Shown: one piece after another, positions 51,528-60,465 of the stretch
Numbering within the stretch: the stretch's first letter is position 1
Layout: each line of letters opens with the position of its first letter
Assembly: GCF_009712425.2 (NCBI RefSeq)
Contig: NZ_VCJR02000006.1
Location: 1 to 64,000 of the forward strand
Direction of reading: 5' to 3'
Origin: Aquisalinus luteolus
GTDB taxonomy: Bacteria > Pseudomonadota > Alphaproteobacteria > Caulobacterales > Parvularculaceae
DNA length: 64,000 nucleotides
Notes under the pieces: model-generated
Seen by the model: the letters and a program-made list of their open reading frames with translations, nothing else
What the model was told of the DNA's origin: nothing
Databases searched by the model: none
Translations under genes and position numbers: made by a program

Positions 51528-52067
51528 ATGCCCGAAGCCTTGAATCCACTCAACGCGATTGAGTCCCTGAATAACTTCCTGATCGCCGGCGGCAACGTCC
51601 TTGTTGTCATCATGGTCGCGACGTTCATCATGTGGGCTCTGATCCTGGAACGGGTGATCTATTTCACCACGGCCCAGGGCGGCGTTAAGTCCCGGGCGGT
51701 CCGCGCCTGGCAAGCCCGGTCCGAGCATACCTCCTGGTATGCTCTGGCCGTCCGCGAAAAGCTGCTTTCCGAAGTCAAGCTGGCCGCGAATTCGAACCTG
51801 ACGGTTATCAAGGGCCTGGTTGCGATCGCACCGCTGCTAGGTCTGCTTGGCACCGTCACCGGCATGGTCGAAGTGTTCGAAGTCATGGCCGTGACCGGAT
51901 CGTCCAACGCCCGCCTGATGGCCGGGGGTATCTCCAAGGCAACCATCCCGACGATGGCTGGTCTCGTTGCTTCCCTGTCAGGCATCCTGATGACAAACAT
52001 CCTTGAGCGCGCCGCTGCCAAGTCCGTTTCCGATACGGCAGATGCGTTCGACAAGGTCAGAGACTGA
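51528..52067 (+). CDS. exbB: ExbB-type proton channel protein
   Basis: This 179-residue inner membrane protein has three helices. LIAGGNVLVVIMVATFIMWALIL is the first. IKGLVAIAPLLGLLGTVTGMV and GISKATIPTMAGLVASLSGI are the second and third, with the conserved TxG and Thr/Gly residues of the proton path. It works with the two ExbD proteins and TonB that follow. The gap from the longer ExbB-like gene is 31 bases. Confidence 0.92.
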   Translation: MPEALNPLNAIESLNNFLIAGGNVLVVIMVATFIMWALILERVIYFTTAQGGVKSRAVRAWQARSEHTSWYALAVREKLLSEVKLAANSNLTVIKGLVAIAPLLGLLGTVTGMVEVFEVMAVTGSSNARLMAGGISKATIPTMAGLVASLSGILMTNILERAAAKSVSDTADAFDKVRD

Positions 52068-52079
52068 TAGGACCAAACC

Positions 52080-52502
52080 ATGCGTAGACGATTTGGATCC
52101 CAGAACGACGAGACCGAAGTCAACGTCACACCGTTGCTCGATATCGTCTTCATCATGCTGATCTTCTTCATTGTGACGGCAACGTTCGTGTATGAAGATG
52201 GCTTCAACCCTCAGACGCCGGAAGACACACCGCCGGATGAGAACACGGTACCGCCGCCCAGCCTTCTTCTTTACGTGCAGGCTGACGGGTTTGTCGCGGT
52301 CGATGATGCCCGCATCATCGATCCGGGTTCGACCCAGCCGGTGGTCTCGGAATTCTTCGCGTCCAACCCGAATGGCGTCGTCATCGTCAGTGCCGCTCCC
52401 CAGTCCAAGGTCGGGGTTGCCGTGACGGTCTATGACGAAGCGATGCAGGCCGGCCGTTCCGTCGGTACGACCAGCGTCACGATTACGAAATCCAGCGAAT
52501 AG
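52080..52502 (+). CDS. exbD: ExbD-type biopolymer transport protein
   Basis: This is a 140-residue protein with one N-terminal helix. VNVTPLLDIVFIMLIFFIVT contains the essential membrane Asp. The periplasmic part is acidic and ends in ITKSSE. It is the first of two tandem ExbD genes, 12 bases after exbB. The periplasmic regions of the two differ, so they may form a mixed dimer. Confidence 0.92.
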   Translation: MRRRFGSQNDETEVNVTPLLDIVFIMLIFFIVTATFVYEDGFNPQTPEDTPPDENTVPPPSLLLYVQADGFVAVDDARIIDPGSTQPVVSEFFASNPNGVVIVSAAPQSKVGVAVTVYDEAMQAGRSVGTTSVTITKSSE

Positions 52503-52557
52503 GGCGCTCGCGCCCCGTTCCTGCCAGTTCAGTTAACAGCGATACGGAACTAATATT

Positions 52558-52965
52558 ATGGCAAGACGGCCAATCAGATCTGCAGGGGGTGGCGACGACG
52601 AAGACGTAAACGTCACGCCTTTGCTCGACATCGTCTTTATCATGCTGATCTTCTTCATCGTGACGTCGACCTTCATCAAGGAGCCGGGGGTCGAGACCGA
52701 TCGTCCGGAAGCCCAGATTTCCGAAAAGGTTCGCCTGATCGCTCTTCTCGTCGGCATCAGTGCCGATGACGAGGTCTGGATCGACAACGAGGTCTACTCC
52801 ATCGATGAGGTCAAGGCGAAGGTTCAGGAGTTGCGTCGTGAAACACCAAAGGGTCGTGCCGTTCTGCGGGTCGATGCCGATGCCAGCTCCGAGACCATGC
52901 TCGATGTCATCGAGCAGATGAAGCAGGCGGGTGAAGAGCAGATTCAGATCGCTACGGAGGAATAA
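52558..52965 (+). CDS. exbD: ExbD-type biopolymer transport protein
   Basis: This is a 135-residue protein. VNVTPLLDIVFIMLIFFIVT is the same helix with the membrane Asp as in the preceding gene. The periplasmic domain includes IALLVGISADDEVWIDNEVY and ends in ERIQIATEE-like residues. Tandem ExbD pairs are known from marine TonB systems. Its stop is 1 base before the tonB start. Confidence 0.92.
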   Translation: MARRPIRSAGGGDDEDVNVTPLLDIVFIMLIFFIVTSTFIKEPGVETDRPEAQISEKVRLIALLVGISADDEVWIDNEVYSIDEVKAKVQELRRETPKGRAVLRVDADASSETMLDVIEQMKQAGEEQIQIATEE

Positions 52966-52966
52966 G

Positions 52967-53569
52967 ATGGGATCAATCGTCAGATTTTTCGTCGGCACAC
53001 CGCTGGCGGTAATCGTTACCGCAGCATTGTTCCTGATCATGTATTTCCTGATCAGCAGTGGCGATCTCGCTCTCGATGAGGATGCCGAAACGGTTCGTAT
53101 CGAAATCGGCCGCCAGATCGAGGACACGCCTGACCAGGCGACCCAAAAGCAGTTCGAGCGTCCGCAGCTCGACCAGCCGCCGCCCCCGCCGCCGGCGATC
53201 AACGACGCCAACTTCCGTCCTGAAGTGGCCGGTGTTGCCGCCAGCGCGCCTTCCTTCGACGCCAATGTCGATATCGGCACAGGCTTCAACCCCGACCGCG
53301 ACGCCCAGCCGCTGGTGCGTATCGAGCCGCAATATCCGGATCGCTGCCAGGGCCGTTCGGGTGATATCGAGACCGTCGTTGTCGAATTCGATGTCGATCC
53401 GGCAGGCCAGACGGTGAACGCCCGGGTCCTGCGCAGTACGAACAGCTGTTTCGACCGCAACGTCCTGCGCGCCGTCGAGCGCTGGAAATACCAGCCGAAG
53501 ATCGTCAACGGTCAGGCAGAGCCCCGCTTTGGCGTCCGCACGACCTTCAGGTTCCAGATCCAGGAATAA
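52967..53569 (+). CDS. tonB: TonB family protein
   Basis: This 200-residue protein has an N-terminal signal-anchor helix (LAVIVTAALFLIMYFLI), a proline-rich linker (LDQPPPPPPAIND) and a C-terminal TonB domain (VRIEPQYPDRC, VVVEFDVDPAGQTVNARVL, RNVLRAVERWKYQPK). It carries energy to outer membrane receptors. Two Cys in the C-terminal domain could form a disulfide, a feature of this subfamily. GGAGGA is upstream of the ATG. It is a short TonB, as in TonB2 systems. Confidence 0.94.
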   Translation: MGSIVRFFVGTPLAVIVTAALFLIMYFLISSGDLALDEDAETVRIEIGRQIEDTPDQATQKQFERPQLDQPPPPPPAINDANFRPEVAGVAASAPSFDANVDIGTGFNPDRDAQPLVRIEPQYPDRCQGRSGDIETVVVEFDVDPAGQTVNARVLRSTNSCFDRNVLRAVERWKYQPKIVNGQAEPRFGVRTTFRFQIQE

Positions 53570-53638
53570 GCTATCGCGCGGCCAGCACCACACCGGCGCT
53601 GGCCGTACCCAACAGTACAGGCACCCAAGAGCAGTATA

Positions 53639-55183
53639 ATGAGCAAATTGTTCCACAAGTCCTTCATGGCGCTGTCTGCAGGCGCTTTTATCCTTGCAGC
53701 CGGCACCGTCGTGACGGCGGTCAGCGTACCGTCTGCCTGGGCGCAGGATGACGAGGAAGAGAACACGAACCAGTCGCTGTCGACAGCCGTCGCGACTGAA
53801 GTGCAGAAAGCCTACATACTCGCCTCTGAAGAAGAGAAATTTGCCGAAGCCATCACGGTTCTGGACCGGCTTCTGGCCAACCGCAGCGGCGGCATGACGC
53901 CCTATGAGCTCGGCACGACCTATGAGCTGCGCGCCAGCTTCAAGGCCAACCTGCCGAACCCGAACTACACATCGATCCTCGAGGACCTGGAGCGCGCTGC
54001 AGCCTCCGGTGGCCTGCCGACCGACCGTGTCCGCCAGATCCGGTTCAACATGGCGCAGATCTACTTCCAGGAAGAGCGTTATCCCGAAGCGATCCGCCTG
54101 CTGACCGAATATATCCAGTATCAGGAAAGCGTCGGCGAGCCCGTCAACGCCAACACCTATCGCCTTCTCGCCGGTGCCTACATCGCACAGGATAATTTCC
54201 AGCAGGCCCTCGGCCCGATGGAAACAGCCCTGCGCCTGCACCGCCAGGAAAACAATCCGCAGCAATCCTATTATGCGACGATGAACTACGTTTATTCGGA
54301 GCTGAAACTGGAAAGCAAGCGGGGCGACCTGCTGGTCGAGATGATCAACATCTGGCCGGAAGAAGAACAGTACTGGTCACAGCTTGCCGGTGCCTATTCC
54401 CAGGCAGAACGCGACGCTGATGCTGCCGCTGTTCTCGAGCTGGCCTATCGCGCCGGGATCATTACCGAATCTGCCAAGGTCCTGAACCTCGTGCAGTACT
54501 TCACCATCCTGGACAACCCGTATCGCGGTGCCCAGCTGCTGGAACAGGAAATGGCGGCAGGCAATCTGGAGCGTGATCTCGATAATCTTCAGCTCCTCGC
54601 CCAGGCCTATAACCTTGCCCGCGAGCAGAAGAAGGCGCTGGTGCCGCTGCGTGAAGCAGCCCAGATCGCCCCGACCGGTGAGCTCTATTACCGTCTTGGC
54701 CAGATCCTCTTTGCCGACGAGCAATGGCAGGAATCGGCGGAAGCCCTGACCGAAGCCATCAATCGCGGCGGTCTTGAAGCACGCGACATCGGCGATGCAT
54801 GGCTGCTGATCGGCAACGCGTATTACAACATCGATACCAACTCGGAAGCACAACGCGACCGCGCCATCGATGCCTGGAACCGGGCCCAGAATTACAGCAA
54901 CAGCCGTCAGGCGGCGAATGGCTGGATTTCCTATGTCCGTGAAGTGCGCCGCGTCGAGCAGAACCAGGACCGCGTCGAGCGCCTGCAACGCGAAGAGGCA
55001 TACAAGAACGAACGTCGTCGCTGCACGACCAACCTCGAGATCTTCGAGCGTCTTGGCAATTCCTCCGGCTTCTCCGAATCTGACGCTGAACGCTGCCGGA
55101 CGATCCTCGCTGCGGAATGGCGTAATGGCCAGATCGTCCTTGCCGACGGCACCACCGTCGTTGCCGTCGAGGACATCGAATAG
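53639..55183 (+). CDS. Periplasmic TPR protein of the TonB operon
   Basis: This is a 514-residue protein. A signal peptide ends in SAWAQ|D. The mature protein is made of TPR-like helical pairs (AITVLDRLLANRSGGMTPYE, IRFNMAQIYFQEERYPEAIR, ALGPMETALRLHRQENNPQ). A small beta-like tail (NGQIVLADGTTVVAVEDIE) closes it. It is the last gene of the operon, 69 bases after tonB, and the gap holds a GGCCAGC/GCTGGCC hairpin (53580-53604). TPR partners of this type stabilise TonB complexes by analogy with Vibrio and Shewanella. Confidence 0.9.
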   Translation: MSKLFHKSFMALSAGAFILAAGTVVTAVSVPSAWAQDDEEENTNQSLSTAVATEVQKAYILASEEEKFAEAITVLDRLLANRSGGMTPYELGTTYELRASFKANLPNPNYTSILEDLERAAASGGLPTDRVRQIRFNMAQIYFQEERYPEAIRLLTEYIQYQESVGEPVNANTYRLLAGAYIAQDNFQQALGPMETALRLHRQENNPQQSYYATMNYVYSELKLESKRGDLLVEMINIWPEEEQYWSQLAGAYSQAERDADAAAVLELAYRAGIITESAKVLNLVQYFTILDNPYRGAQLLEQEMAAGNLERDLDNLQLLAQAYNLAREQKKALVPLREAAQIAPTGELYYRLGQILFADEQWQESAEALTEAINRGGLEARDIGDAWLLIGNAYYNIDTNSEAQRDRAIDAWNRAQNYSNSRQAANGWISYVREVRRVEQNQDRVERLQREEAYKNERRRCTTNLEIFERLGNSSGFSESDAERCRTILAAEWRNGQIVLADGTTVVAVEDIE

Positions 55184-55205
55184 TCCACGACTATCTGACT
55201 GAATG

Positions 55206-55238
55206 AAAAAAGCCCGGCGCAGGACGCCGGGCTTTTTT
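55206..55238 (+). terminator. Intrinsic terminator of the TonB operon
   Basis: AGCCCGGCG (55211-55219) and CGCCGGGCT (55225-55233) form a perfect stem with a CAGGA loop. A runs precede and T runs follow (55233-55238). It is 22 bases after the stop. Confidence 0.95.
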
Positions 55239-55442
55239 GTTGCGCGCTACTGAAATGTGTCTGCAATGGATCATTGTCGCCCATAAGGGCATGAAAAAGC
55301 GCAAGGACGACTGACACGCATCTCCCATATCGTCACAGTCATGTTGCGACGTCGTGCAATGACCTTGAGGCGCTTTGTCTTTGCTTTTTAATCAGCGCTC
55401 AGGGCCTTGGCCACCGGCGCTTTCGACAGAAAAGAGGCCTTC

Positions 55443-55748
55443 TTAGAACGGCTCGAAACCGTTGCCGGCCCGGTCGGGGGAATCGATCTGCTCTGTCTTG
55501 CAGGAGGAAAAGCCCTGCCGCCAGCCGGTGCGATAGCTGCGGTCATTCTTGAACAGGGTCTCGTCCTGGATCACCTTGGTGGAGAAGGCACGGTCGGCCT
55601 CTCGGGCGCTGGCACAGCCATCGGCATAGCCTGCCGGGTACATCGGCCCGTCGATTGCCTGCTGGGTCGTTTCCATGCTGGTACACCCGGTTGCCGCAAG
55701 GGTCAGGCCTGTCAGGAGGCCGACTAGGGCCAAAGTTCCGGTTTTCAT
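55443..55748 (-). CDS. Small putative lipoprotein
   Basis: This is a 101-residue protein. The N-terminal hydrophobic stretch ends in LAATGCTS, a near-lipobox. The mature part is short, with three further Cys (DGCAS, SSCK) and a YPAGYADG motif. ATG 55748 has GGGATGAGC upstream; 55754 would add two residues but has no spacing for a ribosome site. It is divergent from the DUF2336 gene. No function recognised. Confidence 0.55.
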   Translation of the reverse strand: MKTGTLALVGLLTGLTLAATGCTSMETTQQAIDGPMYPAGYADGCASAREADRAFSTKVIQDETLFKNDRSYRTGWRQGFSSCKTEQIDSPDRAGNGFEPF

Positions 55749-55894
55749 GCTCATCCCACTCACATAGTGCCGGAACGCGGTCCGGCGATTAACGATTTCC
55801 TGCCGACACTCGCATGTCCTGAGGGGAATTGGAAAGCAAGAATTAACGGGATTGCGCCTAGACTGCCCCCGAAAAGGCCAACAGAGGACGATGA

Positions 55895-57112
55895 ATGGCT
55901 GAACAAGCAAGAGTGATGGAGCAGCACCATGCCGCTTCCGGGCCGGTTGCAGGGCCGGGCGAGCAGCTGACCCTGAGTGGCCAGATGACGACCCGCATGG
56001 CACTCGTGCGCAAGCTGACCGACATCGTTGTCCTGCCGCTCGGCAAGATCAGCGGCAATGAGCGCTCCTTCGCTGCCGATATCCTGATCCGTACCTTACT
56101 CAATGTCGACACCCCGGCCCGGGTAGAAGTTGCCCATCGTCTCGCCGGCATCACCGATATCCCGCGCCACCTGCAGCGCTATCTCATGACCAGCGATATC
56201 GAGATCGCCCGCCCGATGCTGGAGACGCGCACCCATGTGCCGGAAACGATGCTGATGGAGGCGGCCGCCTGCAGCCGCGAGCACCGCCAGATCATCATGC
56301 GTCGCGACGACCTGACGCCGGCCGTGGCCGATGCCCTGATCCGCCATGGCGAAGGCGACATCATGCGCCGCCTGCTGGACAAGGACGAGGTCCTGTTATC
56401 CGACCAGGCGATGACGACGATCATCCACAAGTCGCGCACGGACGAGCATTTGCGCGAGCCCCTGCTCAAGCGGCTGGAGCTGCGCCCAGACCAGGCGTTC
56501 GTCATGTACTGGTGGATGAACACCAGCCAGCGCAAGCACCTGCTCAAGCGCTTCATGACCGATCGCTCCGTCATCCAGGAGGCGATGCACGAACTGTTCG
56601 TCGTCACCTTCACCAGCGACAATCCGGATACCGTGGTCAAATCCAGCCTCAAGCTGATCGACCGCCGCCACCGCCCGCGCGGCCGCAATGGCGAGATGGT
56701 GACGATGGATATCGTCCAGAAGACACTGACCGCGGCCCGCTGCCAGCCGACCCATGAATTTGCCCACGCCGTCGGCCTGCTGGCCGGTGTTTCCACCGAC
56801 ACCGCTGAAATGGTGCTGTTCGATGTGACCGGCGTATCCTTTGCGATCATCTGCAAGTCCATCGGGCTGTCGCGCAGCGCCTTCCGGGAGGTGATCTCCG
56901 ACAGCCGTTTCGCCGATGAAGGCTCCAGCGCCATCCTCAACGAGGATCAGGTCGACGATCTCGTCGGCATTTTCGATTCCATCGCCCGCGACTTCTCGCG
57001 CACCATCCTGCGCTACTGGGACTGGAAGACCGACATGTTCGTGATCGGCGAGGAGCAGCTGGCCCAGAACGGCCAGAGCGACGTCCACAAGACCTATTTC
57101 GGCGAACTTTAA
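55895..57112 (+). CDS. DUF2336 domain protein
   Basis: This 405-residue helical protein matches the DUF2336 family, which is mainly alphaproteobacterial. LTDIVVLPLGKISGNERSFA, ILIRTLLNVDTPARVEVA and the repeated helical units with HxxPETMLMEAA and VLLSDQAMTTIIHKS are seen. No signal peptide or membrane helix, so it is cytoplasmic. The family has no settled function; some members are linked to stress or phosphorelay by others. AGAGGACG precedes the ATG. Confidence 0.85.
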   Translation: MAEQARVMEQHHAASGPVAGPGEQLTLSGQMTTRMALVRKLTDIVVLPLGKISGNERSFAADILIRTLLNVDTPARVEVAHRLAGITDIPRHLQRYLMTSDIEIARPMLETRTHVPETMLMEAAACSREHRQIIMRRDDLTPAVADALIRHGEGDIMRRLLDKDEVLLSDQAMTTIIHKSRTDEHLREPLLKRLELRPDQAFVMYWWMNTSQRKHLLKRFMTDRSVIQEAMHELFVVTFTSDNPDTVVKSSLKLIDRRHRPRGRNGEMVTMDIVQKTLTAARCQPTHEFAHAVGLLAGVSTDTAEMVLFDVTGVSFAIICKSIGLSRSAFREVISDSRFADEGSSAILNEDQVDDLVGIFDSIARDFSRTILRYWDWKTDMFVIGEEQLAQNGQSDVHKTYFGEL

Positions 57113-57439
57113 TCGAGTTACTGAAAATTGTGCCTATCGGCTTAAACCCGTTTTAAGCCTGTTGTGGCATGGTGTTTCTCGTCGGCCGCTGCCTTGCGTA
57201 TTTTGGTGGTGGCCGACCTTCCTTCAAAATCCCTCCTGTTGAAAATCTCCCTGTCATGGCCGGAAACGCCAAGCCCTGCGGCTTTTGTGCGTTTTCTTGC
57301 AAGAAGGGATTGATTTCGTCGCGAAATTTGCCAATTTCCCCCAAGACTTCCGGTGCGGTTAAGGCTATGCCTGCCGGTACCTTCAACAGCCGTTGCGGGA
57401 CGGCGCCACAGATAACAGAACGGGCAGACAATCACAGCC
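57113..57439. promoter_or_regulatory. 327-base leader of the antiporter operon
   Basis: No supported gene. GGCTTAAA (57139-57146) and TTTAAGCC (57152-57159) form an inverted repeat 27 bases after the previous stop. It has no T-run, so it is either a weak terminator for DUF2336 or a regulator site. The promoter for the antiporter operon should be here, but no boxes were convincing. Confidence 0.4.
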
Positions 57440-58039
57440 ATGCTGCGTTTCCTGACAAAAATTGCCGGTCGTCACCTGGCGCTTGCCTTGTCGATGTTCG
57501 GCTTGTGGCTTCTGTTATCGGGCTATTTCACCTATCCCACACTGCTCGCTTTCGGCATCATTTCCGTCCTGCTGACGACATGGCTGGCCCAGCGCGCCGG
57601 CATGCTGGACCGCGAAGGCGTGCCGACCCGCGTATTCCCGGGCATTCTCACCTACATGCTGTGGCTGACGGTCGAGATCGGCAAGTCTAACATCGCCGTG
57701 ACCATGCATGCGCTGTCGCCGAGGCTGAAGCTCAGCCCGAAAATGGTGACCGTGCCTGCCTATCAGACAAGCGATCTCGGCAAGGTGATCTTCGCCAACT
57801 CCATCACGCTGACGCCCGGTACCGTTACCGTCGACCTGCATGAAAACGACATTCTGGTCCACGCGCTGACCGAGGACCTGGCCGATGTCGGCGGGATGAC
57901 GGCGATGGGCGAAAAGGTTTGCGGCTTCGATGGCCTCGAAGGGCGCGAATGGGCCCGCCAGCGCAAGGCAGAACGTCATGCGGCAGCCGACAAGGCCGCC
58001 GCTGAAAGGCAGGCTGGCGGAAGGCAGGTTGGCCAATGA
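57440..58039 (+). CDS. mrpE: Mrp antiporter subunit E
   Basis: This 199-residue protein has about three N-terminal helices and a cytoplasmic tail. LWLLLSGYFTYPTLLAFGIISVLL and FPGILTYMLWLTVEIGKSNI are MrpE/MnhE motifs. PKMVTVPAYQTSDLGKVIFA and LTPGTVTVDL are the conserved C-terminal region. The last 40 residues are Lys/Arg/Ala-rich and variable. First gene of the antiporter operon; it overlaps mrpF by 4 bases. Confidence 0.94.
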   Translation: MLRFLTKIAGRHLALALSMFGLWLLLSGYFTYPTLLAFGIISVLLTTWLAQRAGMLDREGVPTRVFPGILTYMLWLTVEIGKSNIAVTMHALSPRLKLSPKMVTVPAYQTSDLGKVIFANSITLTPGTVTVDLHENDILVHALTEDLADVGGMTAMGEKVCGFDGLEGREWARQRKAERHAAADKAAAERQAGGRQVGQ

Positions 58040-58338
58040 TGTTCGCTGCTGCCGCTGCTGCCATCATCGTCGCGATGGTGATCACCTTCGCCCGCGCCGT
58101 GCTCGGTCCGTCACTCTATGACCGCATCCTTGCGGGCAACTCCTTCGGCACCAAGACGGTGCTGTTGCTCGGCATCATGGGCTATCTGACCGGGCGTCCG
58201 GATTTCCTCGATATCGCGCTGCTTTACGCGCTCATCAACTTCGTTGCCACCATCGCGATCCTGAAATTCTTCCGCTATCGGACCATGTCACCGACAATGG
58301 ACGATTTGCGCCAGATCGAGAAGGAGAAGGCGGAATGA
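58036..58338 (+). CDS. mrpF: Mrp antiporter subunit F
   Basis: This 100-residue protein has three helices. VITFARAVLGPSLYDRILAGN is the MrpF signature, and TVLLLGIMGYLTGRPDFLDIA holds the conserved Asp in the membrane. It overlaps both neighbours by 4 bases. It is part of the same complex. Confidence 0.94.
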   Translation: MMFAAAAAAIIVAMVITFARAVLGPSLYDRILAGNSFGTKTVLLLGIMGYLTGRPDFLDIALLYALINFVATIAILKFFRYRTMSPTMDDLRQIEKEKAE

Positions 58339-58679
58339 TCTTCGATATTCTCAGCTGGTGTCTTTTCCTGCTTGGCGCGCTGTTCATCATCGCGGGCTCG
58401 CTCGGCATGTTGCGTTTTCCGGATTTCTACACACGCCTGCATGCGGCCGGCGTGACCGACACGCTGGGTGTCGAGCTGATGCTGCTCGCCATGATCTTCC
58501 AGTCCGACAACTGGATCACCATCGTCAAGCTGTTGCTGATCGCACTTTTCATGCTGCTGACGAGCCCGGTCGCCACCCACGCCATCGCCCATGCCGCATG
58601 GGTCGGCAAGCTGAAGCCGATGCTGGGGCCGGACCTGCGCCGCGATGGTGACGCCGAAACGCGCGAGGAGGACGCCTGA
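58335..58679 (+). CDS. mrpG: Mrp antiporter subunit G
   Basis: This 114-residue protein has three helices. GALFIIAGSLGMLRFPDFYTR and HAAGVTDTLGVELMLL are MrpG/MnhG motifs. LLLIALFMLLTSPVATHAIA is the last helix. A short acidic tail (DAETREEDA) follows. Its stop overlaps the next start (TGATG). Confidence 0.94.
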   Translation: MIFDILSWCLFLLGALFIIAGSLGMLRFPDFYTRLHAAGVTDTLGVELMLLAMIFQSDNWITIVKLLLIALFMLLTSPVATHAIAHAAWVGKLKPMLGPDLRRDGDAETREEDA

Positions 58680-59302
58680 TGGAAGATTTCCAGACGCCAC
58701 TCCAGCCGATCATCCTGCTCGACCTGGCGATCCTGTCGCTGCTGATCGCAACCGCCTTTGCGATGATGCGTGTACGGCGCCTGTTTGCGGTCGTCATGCT
58801 GTCGGGCATTTTCTCGTTCCTGGCCGCGCTTTTCTTCGTGTCGCTCGATGCGGTCGATGTCGCCTTCACCGAGGCGGCGGTCGGTGCCGGTATCTCCACC
58901 GTTCTCATGCTGACCGGCATGCTGCTGACCGCGCGGCGGGAAAAGCCTGCCGTGCCGGGGCACAAGAATATCGCCATGGTAATCTGCCTCGTGACCGGCG
59001 CTGCACTGTTCTATGCGACGATCGACATGCCGGCCTTCGGCGATCCGAATGCGCCCGCAAACATCCATATCGGCCAGGAGTTTGTCGAGCGCACGCCGCA
59101 GGACATTGAGATCCCGAATATCGTCACCGCCGTGCTCGCCTCCTATCGTGGTTTCGATACGCTGGGCGAGGTTCTGGTCGTTTTTGCCGCCGGTGTCGGC
59201 GTCATGCTGCTGCTCGGTGCAGGCTCCCTGCGCGGCGGCCGCAAGGTGAAGGATGACCGTCCCGGCGATGATGAAACCGAACACGATGGAAGGGAGTTCT
59301 AG
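58679..59302 (+). CDS. MbhD/MbhE-like antiporter subunit (DUF4040)
   Basis: This is a 207-residue protein. The first half (VVMLSGIFSFLAALFFVSL, AVDVAFTEAAVGAGIST) is the DUF4040/MbhD region that in canonical MrpA is at the C-terminus. The second half (NIVTAVLASYRGFDTLGEVLVVF) is the MbhE pattern. It thus fuses what archaeal MBH splits into MbhD and MbhE. It substitutes for the missing MrpA C-terminus. Its place between G and B is as in archaeal hydrogenases. Confidence 0.88.
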   Translation: MEDFQTPLQPIILLDLAILSLLIATAFAMMRVRRLFAVVMLSGIFSFLAALFFVSLDAVDVAFTEAAVGAGISTVLMLTGMLLTARREKPAVPGHKNIAMVICLVTGAALFYATIDMPAFGDPNAPANIHIGQEFVERTPQDIEIPNIVTAVLASYRGFDTLGEVLVVFAAGVGVMLLLGAGSLRGGRKVKDDRPGDDETEHDGREF

Positions 59303-59305
59303 ACC

Positions 59306-59749
59306 ATGATGGCTCACCTTATCCTGCGTGTGACGATCAAGCTGTTGTTCGCGCCGATCATCATTTTCGCCCTTTATGTGCAGTTTCACGGCGATTACGG
59401 CCCCGGCGGCGGCTTCCAGGCCGGTGTGATCTTTGCCGCTGCCTTCGTGCTGCATGCCCTCGGCTTCGGCATCGACGAGACCAAAAAAGTCCTGCCGCCA
59501 AAGGTGCTGCCATGGCTGATGGTCATCGGTGTCCTGTTCTATGCGGGCACCGGCGTCGCAACGCTGCTGCTGGGCGAGAACTTCCTCGACTATGACATCC
59601 TGCAGCCGGACAGCCATCACCATGCAGGCCAGCATATCGGCATCATTCTCGTCGAGCTTGGTGTCGGCATCGCCGTTGCCTCGACCATGCTGACGATCTT
59701 TTACCACTTCGCCGGCCGCGAGCCCGAGATCAGGGACGAGGACTGGTAA
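59306..59749 (+). CDS. mrpB: Mrp antiporter subunit B
   Basis: This 147-residue protein has four helices. LFAPIIIFALYVQFHGDYGPG is the MrpB opening. GGGFQAGVIFAAAFVLHAL and GIILVELGVGIAVASTMLTI follow. The His and Asp/Glu in loop and helix may be ion path residues. The stop overlaps the mrpC start. Confidence 0.93.
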   Translation: MMAHLILRVTIKLLFAPIIIFALYVQFHGDYGPGGGFQAGVIFAAAFVLHALGFGIDETKKVLPPKVLPWLMVIGVLFYAGTGVATLLLGENFLDYDILQPDSHHHAGQHIGIILVELGVGIAVASTMLTIFYHFAGREPEIRDEDW

Positions 59750-60465
59750 TGGACATTATCGAATTCATCGTTGGTCGGTATAACTACTGGATCTTCATCA
59801 CGCTGATGATGATGGGTCTTTATATCGTCATCTCGCGTGGCAACCTGGTGAAGACCATTGTCGGCCTGAACCTGTTCCAGACCTCCGTTTTCATTTTCTA
59901 TATCTCCATCGGCAAGATCGTCGGCGGCACGGCACCGATCATTGTCGGCAATTACAAGGCCGATGACAGCTATGGGGATGGTCACGGCGATGGGTATGGC
60001 GCAGACGCCACGGTCACCGATCACGGGAACTCCGGCGCGTCGGAAAACCTGCACGACACTGACGGTCTTGATCTTCCGTCCAACAGCCTGTCTGCCGATG
60101 TTCCTGCAGGGGGTGAAGTTTCCGCTGCCTCCGGCAGCCTGCACCAGATGCCGGAGACCGCCGCTGACATGGCGAGCGGCACCGATGCCGCCTATGCGAG
60201 CGTTGCCGATGCCGCCGCACAGGGCGCGGAAGTCATCTATACCAATCCGCTGCCACATGTGCTGATCCTGACGGCGATTGTGGTCGGCGTTGCAACCACC
60301 GCTGTCGGTCTCGCGCTCGCGGTTCGTATCCGCGAAGCCTATGGCACAATCGAGGAAGACGAGCTTGAAGCCGAAGATCATTTCGCCGAGTTCGGCGTGC
60401 CGCTGCATCCTGAACAGGGGCAGGGGCGAGGTCAGGGCAGCCAGACCCAGGGAGGGGCTGCGTAA
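59749..60465 (+). CDS. mrpC: Mrp antiporter subunit C with long insertion
   Basis: This is a 238-residue protein; MrpC/MnhC is normally about 110-125. IFITLMMMGLYIVISRGNLVK and VGLNLFQTSVFIFYISIG form the first two helices. NPLPHVLILTAIVVGVATTAV is the third. Between them, residues about 69-162 are a hydrophilic insertion rich in Gly, Asp, Ser and Ala with several His (DSYGDGHGDGYGAD). The C-terminal tail is acidic and Gln/Gly-rich. The insertion would face the periplasm. TAATG overlap with mrpD. Confidence 0.9.
   Translation: MDIIEFIVGRYNYWIFITLMMMGLYIVISRGNLVKTIVGLNLFQTSVFIFYISIGKIVGGTAPIIVGNYKADDSYGDGHGDGYGADATVTDHGNSGASENLHDTDGLDLPSNSLSADVPAGGEVSAASGSLHQMPETAADMASGTDAAYASVADAAAQGAEVIYTNPLPHVLILTAIVVGVATTAVGLALAVRIREAYGTIEEDELEAEDHFAEFGVPLHPEQGQGRGQGSQTQGGAA

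Noticed and set aside
58427-59707. 426-codon open frame antisense to mrpG, the MbhDE-like gene and mrpB
   Set aside because: The coding strand carries three antiporter genes with overlaps; the antisense product is His/Asp/Gln-rich noise.
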